This document shows positions 36,816 through 49,446 of a DNA stretch of 64,000 nt, piece after piece. The stretch is taken from NCBI GenBank assembly GCA_032622095.1, contig CP136064.1, positions 145,899,797 through 145,963,796 on the forward strand, in the 5' to 3' direction. A model generated the notes under the pieces. That model saw nothing but the letters and a program-made list of their open reading frames with translations, was not told where the DNA came from and made no database searches. Each line of letters opens with the position of its first letter. Positions within the stretch are counted from its first letter, which is position 1. Position numbers and translations under genes: made by a program. The DNA comes from Siphonodentalium dalli (lineage: Eukaryota > Mollusca > Scaphopoda > Gadilida > Siphonodentaliidae).

Positions 36816-39800
36816 ATGAAAGTGTCAATGACACTGTAGCTCAACTTGGAAAGGGAATAATTTAATGTATTACAGTCAATGGAGCGATTAGGAATGTGGA
36901 AAGTTGAATGTCTAATACTAGTTTATAGACATGAAGAGAAAAGTAAAATCCAAGATGGCTGCTGGCGGCCATGTTTTTTGGACAAATGACCCCAAAATGA
37001 CTCGTACCCATCCACATGTCATTGTTAACATCCAGGACAAATTTTATGATGATCAGACTAAAAGTACGACCTGTAGCCCGTGCTAAATGATTTAGTCATA
37101 CAAAGAGTAAAATCCAAGATGGCTGCTGGCGGCCATGTTTTTTGGCTGAATGACCTCAAAATGACTCGTTCCAATCTACATGTCATTGCTAACATCCATG
37201 ACAAATTTTATGATGATCAGACTAAAGGTACGACCTGTAGCCCGTGCTAAAGGATTTAGTCATACAAAGAGCAAAATCCAAGATGGCTGCTGCGGTCATG
37301 TTTTTTGGCCGAATGACCCCAAAATTAATCGTTCCCATCTACATGTCAATATTAACATCCATGATAAATTTTATGATGATCAGACGAACAGTACGACCTG
37401 GAGCCTGTGCTAATGGATTGAATTTTGAAATCAAAGATGGCCACTTGCGGCCATGTTTTTCATCCGAATCACCCCAAAATGACTCGTTCCCATCTACATT
37501 ACAATTTCAACAGCCATAACAAAATTTATGATGATCAGACTAAAAGTACGACCTGTAGCCCGTGCTAAAGAATTTAGTCATACAAAGAGTAAAATCCAAG
37601 ATGGCTTCTGGTGGCCATGTTTTTTGGCCGAATGACCCCAAAATGACTCGTTCTCATCTACATGTCATTATTAACATTCGTGACAAATTTTATGATGATC
37701 AGACTAAAAGTACGACCTGTAGCCCGTGCTAAATGATTTAGTCATACAAAGAGTAAAATCCAAGATGGCTGAAGGCGGCCATGTTTTTCGGCCGAATGAC
37801 CCCAAAATGACTCGTTCCCATCTACATGTCATTGTTAACATCCAAGACAAATTTTATGATGATCAGACTAAAGGTACAACCTGTAGCCTGTGCTAAAGAA
37901 TTTAGTCATACAAAGAGTAAAATCCAAGATGGCTGCTGGCGGCCATGTTTTTTGGCCGAATGACCCCAAAATGACTCGTTCTCATCTACATGTCAATATT
38001 AACATCCATGACAAATTTCATGATGATCAGACTAACAGTACGACCTGTAGCCTGTGCTAATGGATTGAATTTTAAAATCAAAGATGGCCGCTGGCGACAA
38101 TGTTTTTCGGCCGAATGACCCTAAAATGATTCGTTCCCATCTACATGCCATTGTTAACATCCATGACAAATTTTATGATGATAAGACTAAAGGTACAAAC
38201 TGTAGCCCGTGCTAAACGATTTAGTCATACAAAGAGTAAAATCCAAGATGGCGGCTGGTGGCCTTTTTTTTTGGCCGAATGACCCCAAAATGACCCGTTC
38301 CCATCTTATACATGTCATTATTAACTTTCATGACAAATTTTATAATGATCAGACTAAAGGTACGACCTGAAGCCCGTGCTAAAGGATTTAGTCATACAAA
38401 GAGTAAAATTCAAGATGGCTGCTGGCGGCCATGTTTTTTCGCTGAATGACCCCAAAATGACTCGTTCCCATCTACATGTCAATACTAACATCCATGACAA
38501 ATTTCATGATGATAAGACGAACAGTACGACCTGTGGCCCGTGCTAATGAATTAAATTTTGAAATCAAAGATGGCTGCTGGCGGCCATGTTTTTTGTCGGA
38601 ATGACCCCAAAATGAATCGTTCCCATCTACATGCCATTGTTAACATCCATGACAAATTTTATAATTATCAGACTAAAGGTACGAACTGTAGCACGTGCTA
38701 AAGGATTTAGTCATACAAAGAGTAAAATCAAAGATGGCTGCTGGCGGCCATGTTTTTTGTCGGAATGACCCCAAAATGACTCGTTCTCATCTACATGTCA
38801 ATATTAACATCCATGACAAATTTCATGATGATCAGACTAACAGTACGACCTGTAGCCTGTGCTAATGGATTGAATTTTAAAATCAAAGATGGCCGCTGGC
38901 GACAATGTTTTTCGGCCGAATGACCTCAAAATGACTCGTTCCAATCTACATGTCATTGCTAACATCCATGACAAATTTTATGATGATCAGACTAAAGGTA
39001 CGACCTGTAGCCCGTGCTAAAGGATTTAGTCATACAAAGAGCAAAATCCAAGATGGCTGCTGCGGTCATGTTTTTTGGCCGAATGACCCCAAAATTAATC
39101 GTTCCCATCTACATGTCAATATTAACATCCATGATAAATTTTATGATGATCAGACGAACAGTACGACCTGGAGCCTGTGCTAATGGATTGAATTTTGAAA
39201 TCAAAGATGGCCACTTGCGGCCATGTTTTTCATCCGAATCACCCCAAAATGACTCGTTCCCATCTACATTACAATTTCAACAGCCATAACAAAATTTATG
39301 ATGATCAGACTAAAAGTACGACCTGTAGCCCGTGCTAAAGAATTTAGTCATACAAAGAGTAAAATCCAAGATGGCTTCTGGTGGCCATGTTTTTTGGCCG
39401 AATGACCCCAAAATGACTCGTTCTCATCTACATGTCATTATTAACATTCGTGACAAATTTTATGATGATCAGACTAAAAGTACGACCTGTAGCCCGTGCT
39501 AAATGATTTAGTCATACAAAGAGTAAAATCCAAGATGGCTGAAGGCGGCCATGTTTTTCGGCCGAATGACCCCAAAATGACTCGTTCCCATCTACATGTC
39601 ATTGTTAACATCCAAGACAAATTTTATGATGATCAGACTAAAGGTACAACCTGTAGCCTGTGCTAAAGAATTTAGTCATACAAAGAGTAAAATCCAAGAT
39701 GGCTGCTGGCGGCCATGTTTTTTGGCCGAATGACCCCAAAATGACTCGTTCTCATCTACATGTCAATATTAACATCCATGACAAATTTCATGATGATCAG

Positions 39801-42800
39801 ACTAACAGTACGACCTGTAGCCTGTGCTAATGGATTGAATTTTAAAATCAAAGATGGCCGCTGGCGACAATGTTTTTCGGCCGAATGACCCTAAAATGAT
39901 TCGTTCCCATCTACATGCCATTGTTAACATCCATGACAAATTTTATGATGATAAGACTAAAGGTACAAACTGTAGCCCGTGCTAAACGATTTAGTCATAC
40001 AAAGAGTAAAATCCAAGATGGCGGCTGGTGGCCTTTTTTTTTGGCCGAATGACCCCAAAATGACCCGTTCCCATCTTATACATGTCATTATTAACTTTCA
40101 TGACAAATTTTATAATGATCAGACTAAAGGTACGACCTGAAGCCCGTGCTAAAGGATTTAGTCATACAAAGAGTAAAATTCAAGATGGCTGCTGGCGGCC
40201 ATGTTTTTTCGCTGAATGACCCCAAAATGACTCGTTCCCATCTACATGTCAATACTAACATCCATGACAAATTTCATGATGATAAGACGAACAGTACGAC
40301 CTGTGGCCCGTGCTAATGAATTAAATTTTGAAATCAAAGATGGCTGCTGGCGGCCATGTTTTTTGTCGGAATGACCCCAAAATGAATCGTTCCCATCTAC
40401 ATGCCATTGTTAACATCCATGACAAATTTTATAATTATCAGACTAAAGGTACGAACTGTAGCACGTGCTAAAGGATTTAGTCATACAAAGAGTAAAATCA
40501 AAGATGGCTGCTGGCGGCCATGTTTTTTGTCGGAATGACCCCAAAATGACTCGTTCTCATCTACATGTCAATATTAACATCCATGACAAATTTCATGATG
40601 ATCAGACTAACAGTACGACCTGTAGCCTGTGCTAATGGATTGAATTTTAAAATCAAAGATGGCCGCTGGCGACAATGTTTTTCGGCCGAATGACCCTAAA
40701 ATGATTCGTTCCCATCTACATGCCATTGTTAACATCCATGACAAATTTTATGATGATAAGACTAAAGGTACAAACTGTAGCCCGTGCTAAACGATTTAGT
40801 CATACAAAGAGTAAAATCCAAGATGGCTGCTGGTGGCCTTTTTTTTTGGCCGAATGACCCCAAAATGACCCGTTCCCATCTTATACATGTCATTATTAAC
40901 TTTCATGACAAATTTTATAATGATCAGACTAAAGGTACGACCTGAAGCCCGTGCTAAAGGATTTAGTCATACAAAGAGTAAAATTCAAGATGGCTGCTGG
41001 CGGCCATGTTTTTTCGCCGAATGACCCCAAAATGACTCGTTCCCATCTACATGTCAATACTAACATCCATCACAAATTTCATGATGATAAGACGAATGAC
41101 CCCAAAATGACTCGTTCCCATCTACATGTCATTGTTAACATTCATGACAAATTTCATGACAATAAGACGAACAGTACGGCCTGTAGCCCGTGCTAATGGA
41201 TTGAATTTTGAAATCCAAGATGGCCGATGGCAGCCATGTTTTTTTTCCGAATGACCCCAAAATGACTCGTTCCCATCTACATGTCAATGTCAACATGCAT
41301 GACAAATTTCATAATAATCGGACCAACATAAATAAGAAGGAGTCTAATGATAGCCCACCCCCCCCCCCCCCCCCCCCCCCCATCCCGCCACCCATAGTAT
41401 CTTATGCGCCACAGGCGCCCGTATAGAGGCTACTGCCCACATAAATAAGAAGGAGTCTAATGATTGCCCACCCACCCCCCCATCCCGCCACCCATAGTAT
41501 CTTATGCGCCACAGGCGCCCGTATAGAGGCTACTGCCCACATAAATAAGGAGTCTAATGATAGCCCACCCACCCCCCCATCCCGCCACCCATAGTATCTT
41601 ATGCGCCACAGGCGCCCGTATAGAGGCTACTGCCCACATAAATAAGAAGGAGTCTAATGGCTGCTGACCCCAAAATGACTCGTTCCCATCTACATGTCAT
41701 TATTAACATTCATGACAAATTTTATAATGATCAGACTAAAGGTACGACCTGAAGCCCGTGCTAAAGGATTTAGTCATACAAAGAGTAAAATCCAAGATGG
41801 CTGCCGACGGCCATGTTTTTCGGCCGAATGACCCCAAAATGACTCGTTCCCATCTACATGTCATTGTTAACATTCATGACAAATTTCATGACAATAAGAC
41901 GAACAGTACGGCCTGTAGTCCGTGCTAATGGATTGAATTTTGATATACATCCCATCCCGACAGGACAGACAGATGGGAATGACAGCCCGACAGACACACA
42001 AATTCAATTCAATATAACTGCAAAAAAATATATAGTTATGATTTCACCTGGATAAGTGGTGGTTAAGAAAATAATATGGGAACAGCCAAAGGTACGAACT
42101 GTAGCCGGTGCTAAAGGAAATTGTTGACGCATCACGCACACACACATGCACACACAGACGACGGATACCAAGCCATGGCAATAGCTCAAACTTTACAAAG
42201 TAAAGTTGAGCTAATAAGTGTTTAATCGAGTTTATAAATCGGTATCCTAATATGAAAGTGTCAATGACACTGTAGCTCAACTTGGAAAGGGAATAATTTA
42301 ATGTATTACAGTCAATGGAGCGATTAGGAATGTGGAAAGTTTAATGTCTAATACTAGTTTATAGACATGAAGAGAAAAGTAAAATCCAAGATGGCTGCTG
42401 GCGGCCATGTTTTTTGGACAAATGACCCCAAAATGACTCGTACCCATCCACATGTCATTGTTAACATCCAGGACAAATTTTATTCTGATCAGACTAAAAG
42501 TACGACCTGTAGCCCGTGCTAAATGATTTAGTCATACAAAGAGTAAAATCCAAGATGGCTGCTGGCGGCCATGTTTTTTGGCTGAATGACCTCAAAATGA
42601 CTCGTTCCAATCTACATGTCATTGCTAACATCCATGACAAATTTTATGATGATCAGACTAAAGGTACGACCTGTAGCCCGTGCTAAAGGATTTAGTCATA
42701 CAAAGAGCAAAATCCAAGATGGCTGCTGCGGTCATGTTTTTTGGCCGAATGACCCCAAAATTAATCGTTCCCATCTACATGTCAATATTAACATCCATGA

Positions 42801-44234
42801 TAAATTTTATGATGATCAGACGAACAGTACGACCTGGAGCCTGTGCTAATGGATTGAATTTTGAAATCAAAGATGGCCACTTGCGGCCATGTTTTTCATC
42901 CGAATCACCCCAAAATGACTCGTTCCCATCTACATTACAATTTCAACAGCCATAACAAAATTTATGATGATCAGACTAAAAGTACGACCTGTAGCCCGTG
43001 CTAAAGAATTTAGTCATACAAAGAGTAAAATCCAAGATGGCTTCTGGTGGCCATGTTTTTTGGCCGAATGACCCCAAAATGACTCGTTCTCATCTACATG
43101 TCATTATTAACATTCATGACAAATTTTATGATGATCAGACTAAAAGTACGACCTGTAGCCCGTGCTAAATGATTTAGTCATACAAAGAGTAAAATCCAAG
43201 ATGGCTGAAGGCGGCCATGTTTTTCGGCCGAATGACCCCAAAATGACTCGTTCCCATCTACATGTCATTGTTAACATCCAAGACAAATTTTATGATGATC
43301 AGACTAAAGGTACAACCTGTAGCCTGTGCTAAAGAATTTAGTCATACAAAGAGTAAAATCCAAGATGGCTGCTGGCGGCCATGTTTTTTGGCCGAATGAC
43401 CCCAAAATTACTCGTTCCCATCTACATGTCATTGTTAAAATCCATGACAAATTTAATGATGATCAGACGAACAGTACGACCTGTGGCCTGTGCTAATGGA
43501 TTAAATTTTGAAATCAAAGATGGCTGCTGGTGGCCATGTTTTTTGTCCGAATGACCCCAAAACGACTCGTTCCCATCTACATTCTAATTTCAACAGCCAT
43601 TACAAATTTCATGATGATCAGACTAAAGGTACGACCTGTAGCCCGTGCTAAAGGATTTAGTCATACAAAGAGTAAAATCCAAGATGGCTGCTGGCGGCCA
43701 TGTTTTTTGCCCGAATGACCCAAAAAAGACTCGTTCCCATCTACATGTCATTGTTAACATCCATGACAAATTTTATGATGATCTGACCAAAGGTACGACC
43801 TGTAGCCCGTGTCAAAGGATTTAGTCATGCAAAGAGTAAAATCTAAGATGGCTGCCGGCGGCCATGTTTTTTGGCCAAATTACCCCAAAATTACTCGTTC
43901 CCATCTACATGTCAATATTAACATCCATGACAAATTTCATGACAATAAGACGAACGGTACAGCCTGTAGCCCGTGCTAATGGATTGAATTTTGAAATCCA
44001 AGATGGCCACTGGCGGCCATGTTTTTTTTCCGAATGACCCCAAAATGACTCGTTCCCATCTACATGTCAATGTCAACATCCATGACAAATTTCATAATAA
44101 TCGGACCAAAGGTACGAACTGTAGCCCGTGCTAAAGGAAATTGTTGACGCATCACGCACACACACACGCACACACGGACGACGGATACCAAGCCATGGCA
44201 ATAGCTCAAACTTTACAAAGTAAAGTTGAGCTAA
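36816..44234 (+). mobile_element. Pearl-like element, family A, giant array with internal duplications
   Basis: Head ATGAAAGTGTC at 36816, about 40 monomers, final tail hairpin at 44205-44234. Within it, 37147-38916 is repeated head-to-tail as 38917-40686 (1770 bp), and about 34300-37972 recurs at about 39726-43408, carrying an extra tail (42091-42214) and head (42252-42366). Each monomer has AAGATGGC(T/C/G)GC...GGCCATGTT and CTCGTTCCCATCTACATGTC. Open frames across it are artefacts of the repeat. Confidence 0.85.
41327..41654 (+). repeat. Minisatellite with C24 tract (duplicate)
   Basis: Second copy of 35901-36218. The first-unit C tract is 24 instead of 14, which accounts for the 10-bp change in block offset (5426 before it, 5436 after). 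Confidence 0.85.
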
Positions 44235-44590
44235 TAATATATTCAAGTTATGCAGGCCCGGACAAACTTATCTCAGATAAAAGCACTAAACACAATATAT
44301 CGGGCATATGTCGCCTGTTTCCTATAAATAACATACTCAGCTACAGCTCGGCAGCGATAAAATCGTTCCGGGTGCCAAATTAACAGAGTTTAAAAAAAGT
44401 TTTCACCATTAGCGACTCGTCGCCATCCATGTTTTCAATGTTTTCCTATACTTATTCAATCAGTACCGTAATTGGAAAGACCGGTGTTCTGCAACAAATA
44501 GTATCTCGGAACAGATGCACCTTTTTCAGAACACCGGTTCCCTTAACACTATGCTTAGAAACAAAATTCACAAAGTCACTTATATCGTGC
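44235..44590 (+). repeat. Repeat H, right piece
   Basis: Matches about 9016-9370 (for example TATCGCCTGTTTCCTATAAA and ACCGGTGTTCTGCAACAAAT). It completes the H copy split by the elements at 33000 and 36816. Confidence 0.8.
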
Positions 44591-44639
44591 AATTTCGAAA
44601 TGGGACCTTCACGTACAGTGATGTACATTATTCAGTTAA

Positions 44640-46223
44640 CAGGTGATGATTAAGAAATATATTCCCTGTGTTATTCTTTCGACTATATGTTTCCATGTCG
44701 AAACTTCAAAAAGTTCCAAGGTTTTGTACTGGTGGAATATGATCTCTAAAAATACCACACTTGGAAAACTCGAATCGCACAAGAACTTTAATAGGGAGAG
44801 GGTGCAGGACAAGTGATACCCAAACCAACTGATACTCAAGCCATAGGGAGATATCACGAAATCACGAATTTTGTCACGCTGCTGACTCACCAATTATTGG
44901 CAAATAAGCCGACTAGCTGTCTGCATCATTGGGAGCATGTATAAAGATTTGCATTGTTTACGACACTAATAGCACTGGGTTTACGGTATTCTCAGAATCC
45001 GACCAGAGATATCTCTGATCCGACAATGTCGCAAATATAGCACGTGCAGAGATGGCTGTGTAACCTTTTAGGCTAGCTGTAAACCCCCTGTTTTGTGTTC
45101 ACCATTAAAAGTGAGTTTGATATAGAATGACAAATTGAAACATGCCACACGGAAAGTATACTATAAACCGGGGTAGGGGAATAATTTATTTTAGTCTTTA
45201 TTCTTCTTTTGATACTGGTTTGCACATTAAAGGGTGACCGATGAACCAAATGAGGACAAGTTACCTAATTGCAAAATTACTCGTACGAAATAAAAATTTG
45301 CATTGTTTACGGCAGCACTGGATTACAGCATAATTTCATAATTCAACAACGCAGCAAATTAAGAAGGATGTCAAGTGACCAATTTTTAATGGACATTTCC
45401 ATGCAAATCTCAGCAGTAAAAATTACAAATTGCAGATATTTCCGGGTGTGACTGTTGTGCGGTATTGAAAACAATACACATTTATATGGCGGGTCGGCTT
45501 AGAATTTGTTCCATTGAGAAAGTTTATATATATTTTTTTTTTATTTTTTATTTATTTTTCATGTTGTAATTCCAAAAATAAATTTATAGCAAAAATTGCA
45601 TATTTACCAAACCCAGCCGCCAGTTAAATGTTATGTCTGTTTAATCATATGGCTGCTGTAAATAGTTCCCAGACAATGTTTCATATATAACTTTTGTTGG
45701 TGTGGTTTGCAAGGAAATCCCCATTCAAAAGGATTGGTCATATTACTTCCCCCTTAATAGCACTTGCTTCACGAGATATTCGGGGTTTTGTCACCCACCG
45801 TGACGGATTTGCGGCACATCAAAACATAGGATTGAAATGTGACAGGGAAAATACTAAATAGCCTACATGTGTTGCCAATAATAAACTTTTGGGAATAATT
45901 TATTTGGGACTTTCATCTTCTATTTATAAAAGTTCTCCGACGGAAATTCCAATTTAATTTGGACAAGCTCCCCGGCCTAACAGAGGAGTTTGGTACCGCT
46001 CCGGTTTCCGCTCTGACATCGAAGTTTCCGCTCTCGCCACAGCGGAGTTACAGCTCTGGATTCAGCGGAGTTTCTGCCAATTTGAACGGAGTTAGCCGTA
46101 ATTACTACCGGAGTTTACAAGTGGAGGAAAAACTCCTGTGTGCGTTAAAATTTCACAAGCGGAGAACAGAGTTTTTAGCGGAGAAAATAACTCTGTTCTC
46201 CGCTTGTAATTTGACAAGGTCCC
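44640..46223 (-). mobile_element. DNA transposon, GGGACCTTGTC family, inverted copy
   Basis: The right end AATTTGACAAGGTCCC precedes TAA (46224-46226). CGGAGTTT-type motifs fill 45960-46210, including perfect 18-bp hairpin arms CAAGCGGAGAACAGAGTT / AACTCTGTTCTCCGCTTG. Read backwards, the sequence matches 55416-56780 through its length. The left boundary is unclear. No transposase seen. TAA next to the end suggests Harbinger type. Confidence 0.6.
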
Positions 46224-46856
46224 TAACGGGACACAAGACAATCATATATATGTAAATAATCACATATAATGTAAATGTTTGGCAGATGTGTTGTTTATCC
46301 TGACCGTGTAATACATGTCTCAGCTGTCTGGCCATCGACGCAGTCCTCAGTGTCTGGAGTTTGGCGCGCCGATGTAGGTTGTGACGTCATGATGCACATC
46401 TTGATGTCATGACGCCTTTACTGGTTTTCCAAAAAGTTATCTTAAAAGGACTCTGCGATCTTTCAATCAGAACTTATAGTTTCCGTTTTTCGGCCTTGAA
46501 CTTTGAGAATAATTCATCAATCTTTTAGGTGAAAATACAGTTAGAAAATGGAAGATCATATCTAAACGGCCAGCCAGTAAGGCCCCTATATTCCTCTTTC
46601 GGGGCAAATATTTTTAATAATTTCATAAAATATGTAAACAAAACTTTTTTATGCAATTTCACTTTTTTGTTAAGGTTCCAGAGCTTTGGTTTAATTAACA
46701 TTTAATTTTTTTAATTTCTTTGGCTTTAGGAGCATGTTGTTCCTACATATGATGAAGTATAGCTAACATTTGCCGGAACAAAGTTTTATATTTTTGCCCT
46801 GGAGCATTTTGCCCAATTACACATTTCGTGGTGGTATTAATCAATACAAAATGGTG

Positions 46857-47250
46857 GCCAATGCCAAAGGATTTAGTCATGCAGTGACAATTTTCATGAT
46901 GATCCGACCAAAGGTATGACCTGTAGCCCATGCCAAAGGATGGCTGCCAGCAGCCATGTTTTTTGGCCGAATAATCCCAAAATTACTCTTTCCCATCTAC
47001 ATGTCAATATTAACATCCATGACAAATTTCATGATCATCACACGAACAGTACGACCTGTAGCCCATGCTAATGGATTGAATTTTTAAATCCAAATGACCC
47101 CAAAATGACTCGTTCCCATCTACATGTCAATGTCAACAACTATGACAAATCTCAATGACCTGTAGCCCGTGTTGTTGACGAATCACACACGTGGATGCAC
47201 ACACACGGACACCAATCCATGGCAATAGCTCAAAGTAAAGTTGAGCTAAT
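46857..47250 (+). mobile_element. Pearl-like element, family A, headless and deleted
   Basis: Two to three partial monomers and a tail with CACACACGGACACC and a short hairpin GCTCAAAGTAAAGTTGAGC. Confidence 0.75.
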
Positions 47251-47289
47251 AATAGAAGCGATTCATAAACGACATACTAAATAATTTTT

Positions 47290-47640
47290 TAGTCGTCTAT
47301 ATACATGTTGCACATCTCCAATATGTGGGTAACAATACTCTCAAGTTTCAAATATCTACGATCAAAACTGTAGGAGGAGTTGATTACACCATGAAGGTAC
47401 CCTCATGCTGAAAATTATAAAAAATGTTGAAATTTTTGAAAAGGGTTAATAACTCCGTAAAAAAATTAATTCCGTCATCTATATACATGTTGCACATCTT
47501 CAATATATGGGCAACAATATTCTGAAGTTTCAAATCTCTGGGATGAAATCTGTAGGACGGACGGACGGACGGACGGACGGACGAACGAACAGACGAAGCC
47601 CGTTTCTAAAGTCCCCCAAAAATAAAATTTTCGGGGGACA
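47290..47640 (+). mobile_element. Tandem-core element, family C (about 181-bp units)
   Basis: Two units sharing CTATATACATGTTGCACATC at 47297 and 47478. Then a GGAC run (47553-47585) and a terminal hairpin GTCCCCCAAAAAT / ATTTTCGGGGGAC (47611-47639). Confidence 0.65.
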
Positions 47641-49446
47641 ATTAGCAATAACTAGAGGTGTGACTGTCCCAAGGGACTAAGGATATGCCCCCTCCTACAC
47701 TCCCTCCTCACTGCCTCAAACATTGCCCTCCACACAGGCAGCTTAGAAATAATTAGGAATCTATATATTATTATACCAGTACCAAACAGCATAGATACAG
47801 GTAGGGTTGATGGGGAGAGTTAAATCTCTTATCGCTGCCCCTACTTGAACAAATGTGAATCCCAATCCCCAATCTTCTAGTAATTTCAAAGGGTTGATTT
47901 AAGAGTTGAAGTTAATTGATTTCCCTCAAAAGTTTCCTTAAAAAATGCCACATTTGAACAAATATGAACCCCGGTCACCCAAGGACCCCCCATACCAAAA
48001 TATAAGCTAAATAGGCCCAATGGTTCTTGAGAAGAAATTGTTTTAAGAATTACTATGGAGGGAAAGAGTTATAGCCCTGGCTTCACATCTATTTGATGAA
48101 CTTATTTGAACAAATCTGATTGTGAGTCACCAAGGGAACATCCACACTAAAATATATCAACCCATTCGGTCTTTAATATTTATCTGGAGAATAAAACGAT
48201 TGTTGATGGATATACATCCCATCCCGACAGGACAGACAGATGGGAATGACAGCCCGACAGACACACAAATTCAATTCAATATAACTGCAAAAAAAAAATA
48301 TAGTTATGATTTCACCTGGATAAGTGGTGGTTAAGAAAATAATATGGGAACAGCCAAGTCTGAATTTAGTGTGTCGGACATTTGCAGAACGAGGTCCCCA
48401 AAGGGTGAATTTAATATGCAATTCCACAAGGTGGGCTAGCATCACCAAATTCACCCTCTGAGGACCTCATTCTGACTAGGCCTCAACTGCCATAGGAAAG
48501 ATTGTCACAGATTGAAGTTCTCCAGTTGAAGTTGGTGATGTGCACCCATTGGGCACTTCAATTATGCATTGTTTCTGCAAAATAGGGGATATAGAAACTG
48601 AACAGAAGGGAAAAAGTAACTAAAAATACACTAGATACTTCCAAGAAGATGAGGCCTGAGCAGAATTAGGTCCCTGGAGGGTGTATTTGGTGATGTTAGC
48701 CTGCTATACAGGCTAAATTCACCCTCTGGTGACCTCATTCTGCAAACTTCAGACACACTAAACTCAGGCATGGGAACAGCAGTTTGTTTTAATTTGATAA
48801 TGAAAACAAACACCTAGCAGCTAGCACCAACCTGTCTATTATTCTAATCTCAATTAATGACCTGTCTCTGCAGAGATATAATATCTGCTTCTGGTCTCAA
48901 TGACCTGTGTCTCTCTGCAGATATATAATATCTGCTTCTGGTGAGAGAGGTTGGAAGTTGGGAGTTGGAAGGGCTGTTGGTTGGGGGCAGGGTGGGGGCC
49001 ATGTGGGAGGGGGATGGGTAACGGAATGTTTCCGTAGTTTCATAACTCTGCAGATGTTATAATAGTGTCACTTTTTCAAATTTATAACATGTTTAAAAAA
49101 TAATTTGTTTGTTTGTTAAATTGAGCAAGGTGAAAAATTAAAAAAATCTGAATTTAACAAAAAATTGAAATTTGAGAAGAAGTCGTAAGAATTACAATGG
49201 TGGGAAAGAGTTATGGTCCTAGCTTCGCAACTATTTGCCCGGGTGACCTCATTTGAACAAATCTGAATGAGAGTCACCTAGGGAACATCCACACCAAATA
49301 TGAACCCATTTGGTCTTATGGTTCCGAATAAGATGTTTAAATAATTGTTGATGGACGGATGGATAGACGGACGGATGGATGGACGGACGGAGGACGAGGA
49401 GTGATCACTATAGCTCCACCAGAGACTTCGTCTCAGGTGAGCTAAA
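47641..49446 (+). mobile_element. Tandem-core element, family D, disrupted
   Basis: Units containing 'GGGAACATCCACAC' and 'GATTGTTGATGG' at about 48061-48207 and 49200-49350. The tail is a GGAT/GGAC run (49350-49400) and a hairpin AGCTCCACCAGAGAC / GTCTCAGGTGAGCT (49412-49443). Interrupted by the 145-bp dispersed segment (48208-48357) and a foldback (48358-48780). A pair of 'GACCTGT...TATAATATCTGCTTCTGGT' repeats lies at 48860-48940. Confidence 0.55.
48358..48780. mobile_element. Foldback element with nested hairpins
   Basis: The outer arms pair TTTAGTGTGTC(G/T)GA with its complement at about 48750-48772. Each half also folds on itself: 48380-48477, and 48655-48750 around AGCCTGCTATACAGGCT. 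An 11-bp direct repeat ATGGGAACAGC sits on both sides (about 48344 and 48770). Confidence 0.6.

Noticed and set aside
37180-43720. Many similar small proteins on the plus strand (77, 81 and 91 codons, repeated identically)
   Set aside because: They are translations of the tandem monomer and its duplications, shared between frames, with no independent evidence of coding.
33000-44234. CRISPR-like regular repeats
   Set aside because: Period is about 161 bp, there are no unique spacers, and the host is a eukaryote. These are tandem monomers.
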